Shown here in pieces: positions 1 through 11,441 of a stretch of 64,000 nucleotides of DNA (the stretch's first letter is position 1; every line of letters starts with the position of its first letter). The stretch lies in assembly GCF_015832195.1 (NCBI RefSeq), contig NC_052027.1:18450688-18514687 (forward strand), in the 5' to 3' direction. The stretch comes from Motacilla alba alba. Lineage: Eukaryota; Chordata; Aves; Passeriformes; Motacillidae. The position numbers and the translations under genes were made by a program. The notes beneath the pieces are model-generated. The model made no database searches, was not told where the DNA came from, and saw nothing but the letters and a program-made list of their open reading frames with translations.

Positions 1-37
1 TAAATATATAAATATATAAATATATATATAAATATAA

Positions 38-75
<38 letters not shown>
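1..75. repeat. AT-rich microsatellite at window edge
   Basis: TATAAA-type units pass into a pure TA dinucleotide run. The array is cut by the window start, so its full length is unknown. It is simple sequence with no coding or regulatory signal that I can support. Confidence 0.9.
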
Positions 76-78
<3 letters not shown>

Positions 79-1256
79 TTCCTATAAACAACCTTTTCCT
101 TGAGACCAGGCAATGTGGTCTGAGTTTCTTTGGGCTGATTTGTGAATAATTAAAGATTGCCATGGATGCTTTCTCCATTCACCTTCCCACATGCAGATTT
201 TTTGCAGGGTTTGCCTCTAACGATTTCAGTTTGGGCATTTTTAGGAGTTTGGAATTCCTTGTTAGAAAACCTACACTGATGGATGTTGGCCAAGTGGTAA
301 CACCCCTAAAAACATCTGTACAAATGAGGGGTGTGTGGAGGAAAAGTGTGTGTGTCCAAAAAACCCCGATTCAAGATGAAATTGGGAAAACACACTGCAA
401 GTTTTTCTGTGTAAAGCATGCTAATCTTTACCAGCAGGAAGAGGCCTTGGGAAGTGGATTTTTTTGGCATTTTCTGTGTTAGTTACAAGCCATCAGTTTC
501 ATGCAGGGTTTGCAGAACCTCGGGGCTGCTCAGTCTGAACTTCTCCTGACCTGCCCACAGCTTTGTTTTACTTGGTTTAGCTGTGACAGCAATTTCTCTG
601 AATGACCAGTTATCTATGGATAATCTCGTTTGGTTTTGTTATCTTGGTGTGCTACAAACATAGTTTTATAGCCACAGCAGTAATTCTGTGTGAAAGGGGT
701 TTTTTAATGACTGCAATGCAAAGATAAAATGCAGGGAAAGACGGGCCTGGTGCAGCAGTGAGAACTGGGGCCACAGGAGCAAGAATGTGGGAGGATAAAA
801 TCTGGGGCACAAGGGACCTCCAAGGCAATAAGCAGCTCATCAATATTGAGAAATGCAGACCTAGAGAGGGACAAAACAAACAAAAAAAAAAAAAAGTTAC
901 TGAAAATATATGAAAGGTACCAGGTATAGTAAATTCAGATGAATTGTGGAGCTGCGGTTCAGGGAAGAAGGAAAATAAAAATGTAAAGGCATGTTAGCAA
1001 ATATGAAAAATGACCACAAACTAATCCTAGAGTAAAATAGAAGAAATCATCACCTCCATCTAGGCTGCTGATGGCCCTTGAATGAGATCATTGGGGTTTC
1101 AATGGTACCAACAGCACACTCTGGGCTGGATATTCAAGGTATGAATCTCATTTACCCATATACAGGATTTACAGTGCAGCAGCTCCATCACTGCCCTCCC
1201 ATCATTGTCCACTTGCAGACCAAGGCCAGCACTCCAGAGGTGTTCAATTCCCTCAG
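76..1256. other. Unannotated stretch, nothing recognised
   Basis: Ordinary mixed-composition sequence with short random open frames on both strands. An A-rich run lies near 877-895. I see no splice-flanked open frame, repeat family or RNA gene. Confidence 0.6.
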
Positions 1257-2010
1257 TGTCTGGATTTCAAAAGACAGCTGTCTGCTAAGAAAGGCAGGAC
1301 CCTTCCCTGAAATGGAAAATATCAACCTCCTCCCTCCAAATTATTATAATTTTGAAATTAAGGGGCTCTCAGGCCATGATATGGGAGCAGGAATAACAGT
1401 TCTTTACTGGGAAAATTAAAATAAAATGCAGTGATACAAACCCCACTGGCAGAGTCAGAGCAGGAGCTGGCACCCTGTGGGTCAGGGTGGTGGCACAGTC
1501 CCATTCAGTGGTGGCTCAGCCCTCCTGCAGTGCCAGCTGTGGTTCTGCTGGAGCAGGGATCCTGCACAAGGCTGGAGTTCTCCTCTGGAGGTCCAGGGGT
1601 GCTGGAGATGGGCCTGGTCCTCCTCTGGGAATGCAGTGGAGAAGAAAGCTGCTCCTCTGGGAATGCAGTGGGAAAAGGCTGCCCTGGTGTCCCAGAATCT
1701 CAGATTGTATCCAGGTAGGAATGCTTGGCTCCTCCCCATGGTGGAGCTTCTCCCAGTGGGATGATGGAATTGGATCAGCCATGCAGGGACACTCACTGGC
1801 CCATGGACAGAAGGGATCTCCTGGAGGGAGGCTTGGTTTGTGGGAGAGATAAAGAAAACTGCCCCATGAACAGCAGAGAACTGCCCCACCTCTGACAGAG
1901 GGCAAACAGAATGCACACCCCCAGCACATCTGGCACTGCACCCTAAGACTCTGGAGAATTCTGTTTGAGACTCCCTCCCCAGCTCACACCAAGGCATGGT
2001 CACCCCAACA
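1257..2010 (-). mobile_element. LTR-like endogenous retrovirus remnant
   Basis: Read on the minus strand, this block begins TGTTGGGGTGACC (plus-strand end near 2010) and ends ...CCAGACA (plus-strand 1257), so it has TG/CA termini. A GTAAAGAA motif, a variant poly(A) signal, sits near 1400-1408. From memory the sequence resembles an LTR that is widespread in songbird genomes; I could not verify this. An internal partial duplication of about 37 bp (GGGAATGCAGTGG twice, near 1627 and 1659) is visible. I found no convincing target-site duplication, so both ends are approximate. The open frames inside it are incidental. Confidence 0.45.
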
Positions 2011-5000
2011 CGTCACTGCCTGAAAAATCCCTTTCCTCAAAATGCAGCAAGCAAAGGACCAGAATATTCCTTCCTAATGAAGAATGAAGAATGCCTGGAA
2101 CTTCTTATTTCAAAATGTATCATGGCTCTAAGCAGGATTAAAGTTCAGAATGAATCTGGGGGGTTAGAATTTAGGAAAATGTAGATTTTTTTTCACATAC
2201 TCGGCAGAAGCTGAGTGAACCCATTTCCCACACAGTGCGTTCAAGTGGCCCCTGCAGCAGCACAATTGACTTCATTAGTCTGTCTCAGAGCCTTCTTGTT
2301 TTGCCTACCAATCAAGATAATCACCCTGTCATATGAGCTTTGCAGCTGGGACGAATTGGAGGTCTTGGGAAGCAGCTGGAGATGAAAACCAAACCCCACA
2401 AAAGCTTCCTTGGAGTGTGTGCCTCCATTAGTTCTGTCCTGGAGTTGAAAACAAGTCCAAAAGGTGAAGAATTTCCATTTTCTCCTGATTTCTCCTTGCT
2501 ATATGCATTTGCACTCATCCCAAGCTCTTCGGGGGAGCAGAGAATTGTGCTTTGGCCATCAGACATTTTGTGGGATATTCAGACATTTTCTCTGTCAGTC
2601 CTGAATCAGCTCCCCCAGCCCTTTCTGCATTGCTGAGAGCAGGAGTTGAGGAACCTGCTGAGGTTCAGCTCCAGCAGCATCTCTGGACTTTGCAGTCTGA
2701 GATTTAAAGGCATTTCCCACAAGATTTTTGCTGCAGCTTTTCTCAGATGCACGAGATGAAAGTCACACAATCTGTGTGGAGAGCAGAGAGGGAAAACACC
2801 ATTTTTTCTGTTCAACAGTATTTTTGTAGTGGCAATGGCTTCACTACCCCCCTGAAGCTGCTGAAGTGATAAATTCCATTAGTTTCCCCCTATGTGTAAT
2901 AAATCTTGGCTTGAAATTCACATTCATACACAGGAAGGCACAGATGGCTTTGAAATGTTCATGAACTCTATGAAAATCTGAAGAATTTAAATTCCTAATA
3001 AAACACAAAGCAAGCAAGGGAAGTCTAAGACTCCTCTGGTTCACTCGTGCTATTCCCTGTAACTTGCAGAAATTTCCTGTGGAAAATCTCAGTTTCTGGT
3101 GACCTGATGCAAGGGCACAGAAAGGAAACCACGTGACTCTTCAGACTTTGTCAAAATTTAATTTTTTTTTAATATTTAACATTCATTTATTTCACAAATA
3201 TTTCCCTATGTTTGGAAATATTTGCCCATGACAAAGTGCATTTCCATTGCAGCCAGTGAAATAAGATTCATGGGAAATAACTTCACAAAGCTTCATCTGG
3301 CACCTGTAGCTCAGGCCCCAGGGCCTGTTTGAAAGGACTCTTCCCTTTCCCCACATCAGGCAAGCTGTGCTGGTTTATCCAGGGCAGCAAAAGTGGGAAA
3401 AATAATTTATTTTCTGCTCAGGTTGCTGCTCTGCAAAGCCCCAACACCAGGATTCTGCCTCACTCTCATCTGTGGGCTTGCTCATGACGAGGCAACTCCA
3501 CGGAGTTCAGCACAAATTCAAGATTCCTCATCACCAGAATTTGTCTGGATGATGAAAAGAAAATAATTTGGTTGTTTCACAGAAGTTTAGCAGAACTGAG
3601 ACCATGGAGGCAGACATTGAATAGCCCAACCTTCTAAACTAAAGTGAAATTTCCTAAAATGTTCCCAGAGAGCTCCAGGAGAAGATGGATCCTGCCCATC
3701 TAACTCTGAGGGATGATAAATTCCAGGACGCTGGGATCAGGCAGCCACATGTGGAATTTATAAAACCTTCTGATCTTCAGCTTGTGCTCGTGTCTTTGAT
3801 TTTAAACCAAGTTGTTCTATTTTTCCTGGCAACCCCTTTGTTTTAGGTAGAGCCTTAAATGGCAATGTGACATGTATTTAAAATAAATAAATGGCAGATT
3901 TAGTTAATCCAAGACAGGTTTATGAACGGAGCAGATCACACTTCTTAGCTCTTATTATTTGATCAGCCAACTTAATCTCAAGGAACACTTGCAGCTTCTT
4001 ACTGCATCTCCTTTCATCTTTCTTTTTTAAATTATTTTTAATCACAAGCCTTTTGTGTTTTATAACCCCTTCTGCTAAGTAAATCATAAATACTTTGAAG
4101 AGTAATTTCAAATACTTCCTTACAATCGTTTCTCCCCCCTTCCCATTTTGCTGCTGATTTCCCCTTTCACATCTCAGCAAAATTCAAACCCCGCCGACAG
4201 AGATTTTTGTTGTCACGAAAGAATATTTTTCAGAAAGCCTTTCAGAGGAAAATCTAAGTGTTCTTCACCTTCCACGCCTTGTGGCATGGAGCTGACATCA
4301 CACACACGAGGTTCTTCGCTCAGACGAGCCTCCAAGCAATCCAGCAAAGACTAAGGACACACCAAGGTCAAAAGAAAGGGAAAAAAAAACCCAAATAAAA
4401 TAGTACCAGTGAGGCTTGCTCTGTTAAAGTATTTAACTGCAGACAAAGAATCCCAAAACCTGGAGAAAAATAAGGTATATCTGGATAGTCTTGGAATTAG
4501 GATGCCCTCTGAGAAAAAATTTTGGTGCTTAATTATTTCAACTGCAAAAGGCAGTTTAGATAAAGCAGAGTATGACATCACTCAGCTAAATCTTTTAATG
4601 ATATCAGCTTACACTTTAACAACAAGTATATTTAACAGAGCACACTGGGGATTAAAGTGATTTACTGGAGTTATTTCTGAAAATACACTGGTTGAGCTTA
4701 AATCTGAATTGTTTATATGTAAATCTGGCAGAAAAAAAATCTTAACAAGCAAGGTTTGCAACATGAGACATTAATGAAATTGGATGTCAGTCCCAGGTTT
4801 GAGATGGCCCAGAGTTAATGGCTCTGTGCCCTTCTGCAGGTGCTGCTGCCTGGTTTTGTGCTGGGATTGGAACAGGAATCTCTCACATGGCAAAGGGGAT
4901 CACTCAGGTAAAGCTCTCCAGGAGTGGCAGCTGGGCACAATCAGCCTTTGTTCCATTTGATGCTTTACGGTTTCAGCTTTTGTGTTGTTCCATTCCTGTG

Positions 5001-5571
5001 CTGCATTAGTGCATAATCTAAACTCCATCCAGAGTGCTGGCTACTGCCTTCACATTTTGGTCAGACACAGCAATTCCCCTCTGGGCCTGGAACTCAAGGA
5101 CACCTCACTGCCTCAGACCCCAAAAAGTACAACCAAAAGGGACTGGGGGAGCAAACAGGGGGTGAATGGCTGCATGACCTGCAGCTGGAATTGGAGCATC
5201 AACCCCTGCTATGGGAATGCCCAAACTGATAATTGTGTGAGGAACTCGTGCCCATCGCCCGCCTTGGGAGCAGCCTCTGGAGGCCGTGGCTGCCCGAGCT
5301 GTGCCTGCTGAAGGCTTTCAGAAATCCCCGCTTTATTCTCTGAACCTTGCCTGCCCTCTGCTCCGGGGGCCCCTCCAAGGCATCATACTCTGCACACAAA
5401 TCCTTGCTTCCCAAAAGTCCAACCCTGCCTGAGCCCCAAGGCAGGCAGTGAACCCAAAGTGCCAACCCAAAGTCTGGGCACTTCCTGTCCTTGTCCACCT
5501 CCCTCCCTCCCAAACATCTGTTTGGTCTCCTCCTAAATCCTTAAACTGTACCAAAATTGCAGGTAAGAACT
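2011..5571. other. Unannotated stretch, no gene supported
   Basis: About 3.6 kb of ordinary sequence with AT-rich patches (around 3160-3190 and 4020-4040). The only exon-like item is a short acceptor-donor pair at 4840-4907, discussed as a finding and too weak to annotate. No repeat family is recognised. Confidence 0.55.
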
Positions 5572-5577
5572 CAACAC

Positions 5578-6083
5578 TGTGGTCTTTGTGAGGTCTCTGG
5601 GATGAGGGAAAACATGAAGAATCTCCATGTTCTCAGAAGGCTGATATTATATTATATTATATTATATTATATTATATTATATTATATTATATTATATTAT
5701 ATTATATTATATTATATTATATTATATTATATTATATTATATTATATTATATTATATTATATTATTAATGCTATACTAAAACTATAATAAAGAAATAGAC
5801 AAAGCATACATCAGAAGGCTTAACAAGAATGAAGAATAAAAACCCTTGGCTCCTCAGAGCCGTGACACAGCTGGACAGTGATTAGTCATTAAGTCAATGC
5901 AATTCACATGGAACCAATCAAACATGCACCTGTTGGTAAACAATGCCCAAGCCACATTCCAAAGCAGCAAACACAGGAGAAGAGAATCAGATAATTAATA
6001 TTTACATTTTTCTCTGAGGCTCCTCAACTTCCCAGGAGAAGGAATCCTGGCGAAGAGATTTTTCAGAAAATATCGGGGTGACA
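5578..6083. mobile_element. Solo LTR carrying an ATATT expansion
   Basis: The plus strand runs from TGTGGTCTTTG to ATCGGGGTGACA, giving LTR-type TG...CA ends. The 6 bases before it (CAACAC, 5572-5577) match the 6 after it (GAACAC, 6084-6089) at five positions, consistent with an aged target-site duplication. From memory the 5820-6083 part resembles a common songbird ERV LTR; this is unverified. The ATATT pentamer array at 5644-5765 lies inside the element and explains part of its 506-bp length. No internal retroviral region adjoins it, so it is probably a solo LTR. Transcriptional orientation is uncertain. Confidence 0.6.
5644..5765. repeat. ATATT pentanucleotide array, about 24 copies
   Basis: Essentially perfect tandem ATATT units over about 122 bp, with no visible interruption. 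Three units make 15 bases without a stop codon, so a plus-strand frame runs through as a Tyr-Tyr-Ile-Ile-Leu repeat. That is an artefact and not a protein. The purity suggests recent expansion and likely length polymorphism. Confidence 0.95.
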
Positions 6084-6089
6084 GAACAC

Positions 6090-6654
6090 CATTGCGTTTT
6101 CCCCTTGGCAATTCCCAAATCAAATGGTTCCCATCAGTGAGAATTCCCTGGTTCCAAAAATCAGTCTGTAGGGAAAAGCTGTGTGAGGAGAGGGGGAAAT
6201 GTCTTGGCATTGGCTCCTGGTGAGGTGCTGCCCTGGTGCGCTCCCTGGAAAGGGAAGGCTTTGGAGTGGAAGGAGCTCCTCATCTCCCACCCTTCTCCTG
6301 TCCAGCACCAAAGCAGAGCTCAGGCTGCCTCAAAACAACCTAAATGTAGAGTGCAGAGGAACATCATCCTAATCCTCCTTCCCCTGCCATTACTGGACAT
6401 TGTCTACAGAGCTGGAATTCCAGATCCCTCCCTCCTCCACACACAAAAAACCCAATGCAGGCAGCTCCAGCAGCTGTCTTCTCAGGATGTGGAGTTTTGT
6501 ACAAAATTATATCCTTTGAAACATTTTGGTGTGGATTTTGCCCTTTTTTTGGGGTGATCCACCCAAACACAGGCACTGGCCTCTCTGTTGAGAGCTCTTC
6601 CAAGCTTCTCACAAAAGGCAGCTCAGGGCTTTCCACACGTGAGGACAAATTCCA
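6090..6654. other. Unannotated stretch
   Basis: About 560 bp between an LTR and a CR1 remnant. I see no gene, repeat family or RNA signature. Confidence 0.5.
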
Positions 6655-7125
6655 GCCCTGGAAGAATGTGGAGCTGCTGGAGAAAGCCCAGAGGAGGCAC
6701 CAGGATGAGCAGAGGATGGAGCAGCTCTGCTGGGAGGAAAGGCTGGCACAGCTGGGATTGCTCACCTGCACAGGAGAAGCTTTGGGGTGACTGAACTGTG
6801 GCCCTGCAGGGCCTGGAGGGGCTGCAGGAAACATGGAGAGAGATGATTTACAAGTGGCAGGACACAGGGAATGGATTCCCACTGCCAGAGGGCAGGGTTG
6901 GATGGGATACTGGGCAGGAATTGTTCCCTGTGAGGGTGGCAGGCCCTGGCACAGGGTGCCCAGAGCAGCTGGGGCTGCCCCTGGATCCCTGGCAGTGCCC
7001 AAGGCCAGGCTGGACAGGGCTTGGAGCAGCCTGGGACAGTGGAAGTGTCCCTGCCATGGCAGGGGTGGCACTAGGTGAACTTTGAGGTCCTTTCCAACCC
7101 AAACCATCCTGTGATTCCATGAAAA
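6655..7125 (+). mobile_element. CR1 LINE 3' fragment
   Basis: This is a typical 5'-truncated CR1 tail in plus orientation. Landmarks are CCCAGAGGAGGCACCAGGATG near 6688, CCTGTGAGGGTGG near 6928, CCATGGCAGGGGTGGCAC near 7054, and the end signature TTTCCAACCCAAACCATCC followed by GTGATTCCATG near 7090-7120. CR1 mobilises through a reverse transcriptase encoded elsewhere; this copy keeps only decayed 3' sequence and cannot move itself. The 247-codon open frame on the opposite strand is a shadow. Confidence 0.85.
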
Positions 7126-10100
7126 TTACATGCAGCTCATCTTTGCAATTGCAGGACTATTCCAGACTCTCTGGAAAAAAGAAAATATTTATTCTGATGT
7201 TTCCTAGCAGGCAAAGAAGGAGTGGGAGAAGAAGAAGAAGTGCCACGGGCTGGGGAAGGGTTTGATCTCAGCATTAGGTCATCCTGCCTCGTGCCCAGCC
7301 AGAGCTAATTGTTAATCTGTTCAGTGCTCCCTCCCAAGCTGCCAGCACCAAGTGTCCTGCATGCAAATAAATATTCTGGGCAGCCTCCTCTCCCTCCTCC
7401 TGTTTCTGCCCCTTGCAGGAGAGCACCTGAATTTCAGCTCCTGCATTTCAAAAAAGACATGAATTTCAAACAGCTATGCTTCATGGACTCACTGCCCATA
7501 GAGCCTGCTGGTAAAAATCCATTTTATGGCTGTTTCTGCAGAGTTTTGCAGGCAAACAGTGATGTTCTGTGCAGAGGCCAACTTAAATCTACTATTTCTG
7601 CTTACACTTGTAGAATAAAAGTTGCAGTAAGGGGAAGTTTATGCTTTGAGTGTGGTTTGGAGGGTCTCAGCTGTGATTCTACAGTTGAAGTTATCTGACA
7701 ATAAAGAGCCTGGAACAGATACTTTGCCTGGCTTTCCTCCTAAAATTCCTAAGGGGTGAGCCAGATTTTCTCAGTGCCCACAGAGTCTGGCAGGGTGACA
7801 CACCACCCCTCTTCTTGGCACTTGACACAAACCAGAAGAGAGTGCTGAAGATAATTCCATGAAATCCAGACCCCCAGTTCTGACCCTTAAGATGGGATTG
7901 GTTAACCAGGTCCATCTCCACTAGTACCTGAGTACATCATCCCACTCCTTGGTGGGGGGATCTCCTCCCCTTGTTACCCCAATTCAGTCCAGAGCTCAGC
8001 CCAAGCAGCTTAACCCTTTCCATTCCAGCAACCAGAATTTCCTCCAGAGCATTCTCGCATTTTATTCACTCTGGGAACCCTAAATTTTTATGATTTCCAG
8101 ATGCCCAACCTCCTTTATCACAACAATTCATCAGCTGGGTGCATCCTGCTTAGAGAGAGAGAAGGAGAGAGAAGTGACTTGTTTGGGGAAAGAAATGCAG
8201 AAGAAAAGAGCGTCAGCAAAAGATTTCCTGGCTCACTCCTAAAAAGAGCAACAAGGGCCACATCTATTCCCTCTCCCTTCCCTTCCCCCTGCACAGGTTG
8301 CTCCCCTCCAGTTGCCAGGCAACATTCCTGTCTCACATGCTCTGCATCCCAAAAAAAAAAAAAACAGGGAAAAAAAAAAAGATCCTGCAGGGGCAAAATT
8401 ATACTGACAAGTCGGGAGCGTAAACTTTTTGCTGTGCTCCCTCTCCTCTCTCCCGTGCTCAGCGCCTTTCACAGCACATTAAATCTCATCTCTGCCCTCT
8501 CCAGAGCAGCACAGACCTCAGGAGCACACTCGGGATGGGCTCAGAAAAAGCCCCAGCCAGGAGAGAGCTCCCAAAGCACATCCCTTCCTGCTGCTGCTAC
8601 AACAAACCCTGCACGTGCCACGCTAATCTAGGACAGGTTGCAGACACAGAGCTTTGTGTGTTCTGCAGCAATGGCAAATCCATTTTCTTTACTCTTCTTA
8701 TTATCAAAGGCTTTAAAATTTGACCATAAAGCAGAACTCCTCCAGGCTGCAATTTATTCCTAATGCAAGGCCATAGTGCTGCCTGAACTCTCTCTCTCTC
8801 TCTCCTGTTATCCACCCACACAGACTATGAACATCTTAAACAAATAATAAAAAATACAATTCACTTAAGCTATTCAGCAAATTCAAAGTTAACCTCTTTA
8901 TATGCCCCTCTATTCCTGTGTAATCCAGTTATTTGAGGGGAAGCTCACAGGACTAGACTTGGGGGAAAAAAAGAGTTTACAACTTCATATGTAGAGATAT
9001 GTTTGTTCAGAAAAAGACCAACTGCACTGCTCTGCTTTCCTTTAGCAATACTGATTCCCAATTTTAAGGTCCAGATCTCTCTCCCAACCCTCAGGACTTC
9101 CTGGAAACCACCACAGTGCCAAGCTTCCTTTAAAAGAACCACAAAATGCAAAATATTTCTGTGCTTTGCTTCACACCAGTGCTGATCCCTTCAGCAGAAC
9201 ACTCTTCCTTTCCTGCTCTCAGACTCCAGTTTGGAAGCAAGCTGGAGCATTTGAGCCTCAGTTTACCATCAGTAAAACGCATGGAGTCCTTTGCTTCCCT
9301 CCTTTATTCAAATTATTCAGCAGAGAGATTGACTTCGGCTGCTACAACAGCTCCACTTCCATCAGATAATACATGTTTGCCATCCAAACTATCTGTAAAG
9401 CAGTCAAACTCGGTGGCAGGTTTTTGCCAAAACAAATTAAAAAAAGAGAAAAAAAGATGCAAAACAACCAAATATTTCATTTCAGAATGAAGCCAGAAGA
9501 GCCTCTTCAGAAACAAAGACCCAAAGACAAATTTATCTCATCCAAGCTGCAATTTTCTAAGGAAATGGTGAGATTTTCAAATCTTCTGGAATTTCAAGGT
9601 GAGGCAGTCATGGCTGAATGAAGTATTGTTTTTTGGCTCTGAATTTCTTCCTGGAAAAGAGCAGGAGAGGGCAGAGCAGTGGATGTGCCGCTGCCCCAGT
9701 GGTTTCAGCCCAGCTATCTGTGACACCACAAGGACCAGACAAAAGCACTGATGTGGATTCAGAACAGAACACTGCCCCACACTCTGAGTCCTTCCCTGGC
9801 ATGGCCGTGGCACATTCCTACCCCCCATCACTCTTCTACAATTAGCAAATCTCTCCAATCCTAAAGTAAGAGCCTCCAAAGGTTGTGAAGGGACAGGGTG
9901 TCCCTGCAGTGGTCCTCAGTTCAAACCTTCTCCTCTGTAAATGCACCAGCCGGGACCTGGGAGCTGGTTTTGGGTTGAAGGTATCAGGGGTTCACCTCTC
10001 CCAACATCACTTTGCCTCACGGGGTCTTTTTCAGCCCAAAATCCCCCAAACCAAGCCCCAAGCCCAGGGATCTTCCCTGGATTTCCACTCCACGAGAGCG

Positions 10101-10361
10101 TCAGCAATCCCTGTGCTTTTCTTGGCCCATCCATCACCAAACCCTGGGTGACAGGACAGGTCCATGCCTTGTGACATGGTGGCATTGTCACATCACACCA
10201 GGGTAAATATCACCCCGTACTGAGGCACAGCACTGAAAACACAAATCCCAGCAGATGATGCTGTGCAGAGAACTCCCAGCTGTGGCTGGGACATCACTTT
10301 CTGTACAGCAAACAACAGGGGAAACAAGCAGGCAGAGAGATAGGCTGCTCTGCCCACAGCC
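7126..10361. other. Unannotated stretch with minor simple repeats
   Basis: About 3.2 kb with no supported gene. Minor items are a GAA run near 7221-7240, A-rich runs at 8350-8381 and a CT run near 8788-8804. Open frames up to 176 codons have no recognisable domain and no splice context. Confidence 0.55.
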
Positions 10362-10452
10362 ATAAAATGAATATATTCTGCCCATATAAAATGAGTATAT
10401 TCTGCCCATATAAATTGAATATATTCTGCCCATATAAAATGAATATATTCTG
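10362..10452. repeat. 24-bp tandem repeat, 3.8 copies
   Basis: Units of 24 bp containing ATATATTCTGCCCATATAAA, with a substitution in each of the second and third copies. Because 24 is a multiple of three, the open frame through it repeats eight residues; this is an artefact. It lies about 90 bp before a solo LTR. Confidence 0.9.
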
Positions 10453-10538
10453 TTCTCAGCTGTGCCTAGTGGGCTCAGCCCAGAGAAACATTTCATTCTA
10501 TAGTGGTGGTTGTTCTTCAACACAGCACTGCTGTGCCT

Positions 10539-10544
10539 CACCTG
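10539..10544. repeat. Target-site duplication CACCTG, left
   Basis: Six bases directly before the LTR, identical to 11436-11441 directly after it. Confidence 0.75.
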
Positions 10545-11435
10545 TGTGGGAATAAATCAGACAGGCTCCATTTTCTTCATGGTGGAAAAGCCCATTTTTT
10601 ATTCACATAACTCCTTTTTATACAGTTTTACAGACCTCATGTGGGACTCCAAGTTGTGGTGATTTTACATGAGAGATATTAAGGGAAGTGATGTAAAGCC
10701 TCTAGCTACTGGAAAACTAAACATGCTTTTGTGAAAAACAGAAGATGAAAGAAACTTAAGAACTACTTTTTTCTCTTCTGATTAGTTAAGAAGTAACATG
10801 CCCCAAGAATTTATTATAATTCTTATTATTCTTCCTTTTATTTACTATTATTAAATTTTTCTTTATACCCTTTTAAAGTTTCAAGCCCACTTTGCCTTTC
10901 TCCTAATCCTATCTCACAACAAAAACTAAGTACATTAGTAATTAACCAGCACCAAACCCACCACACTCTTTAACACATTAACCAAAAAATCTCCAAATTA
11001 GTAAAATCTCAAATTAACAAACCAAAACCACTGCACAAAATTCATGTTTCCTCCTGGTTTCAAACTGAAACTGCCACAGCAGTTTTCTGCCAATTACTTT
11101 ATTGGTTATTAACAAGTTGTTGTCCTGCACTGGTTGGTCACTCAAACCCTTGGTGTGCACGTGCAGGGACAGTTGTTTGTGAGAGATAGTTTTCATTTTT
11201 CTGTCTGATGGTGTAAAACCAGTTTATACAGGTGTAAGTTGTTTTTCACCCAGGAATAGATTGTTATGTTAACGAGCTGCTCACACCAGGATTGCTTTCA
11301 CACGGGAACTTGCAAAATGCTGGCTTTGGCAAGGCCAGCCACTGATTCCAGGACAGCAGGCTTGATTTTGTGAAGCCTTGCTGGCTTTATGATTTTTTTT
11401 TTTAATCTTTATGATTTTTCTACCTTACTGCAACA
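10545..11435 (-). mobile_element. Solo LTR with 6-bp target duplication (family A, copy 1)
   Basis: The element runs from TGTGGGAATAAATC to TTACTGCAACA (TG...CA) and is bracketed by an exact 6-bp duplication, CACCTG, at 10539-10544 and 11436-11441. On the minus strand there is a TATAAAAA box (plus-strand 10615-10622) closely followed by AATAAA (plus-strand 10598-10603), which sets the likely sense as minus. A 6-bp duplication is typical of class II (ERVK/beta- or alpharetrovirus-like) integrations. No gag, pol or env sequence adjoins it, so it is a solo LTR left by recombination. A second copy sits at 42139-43002. Confidence 0.8.
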
Positions 11436-11441
11436 CACCTG
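11436..11441. repeat. Target-site duplication CACCTG, right
   Basis: Right partner of the exact 6-bp duplication flanking the solo LTR at 10545-11435. Confidence 0.75.

Noticed and set aside
6364..7107. 247-codon minus-strand open frame
   Set aside because: It is antisense to a plus-strand CR1 3' fragment over most of its length, with no domain.
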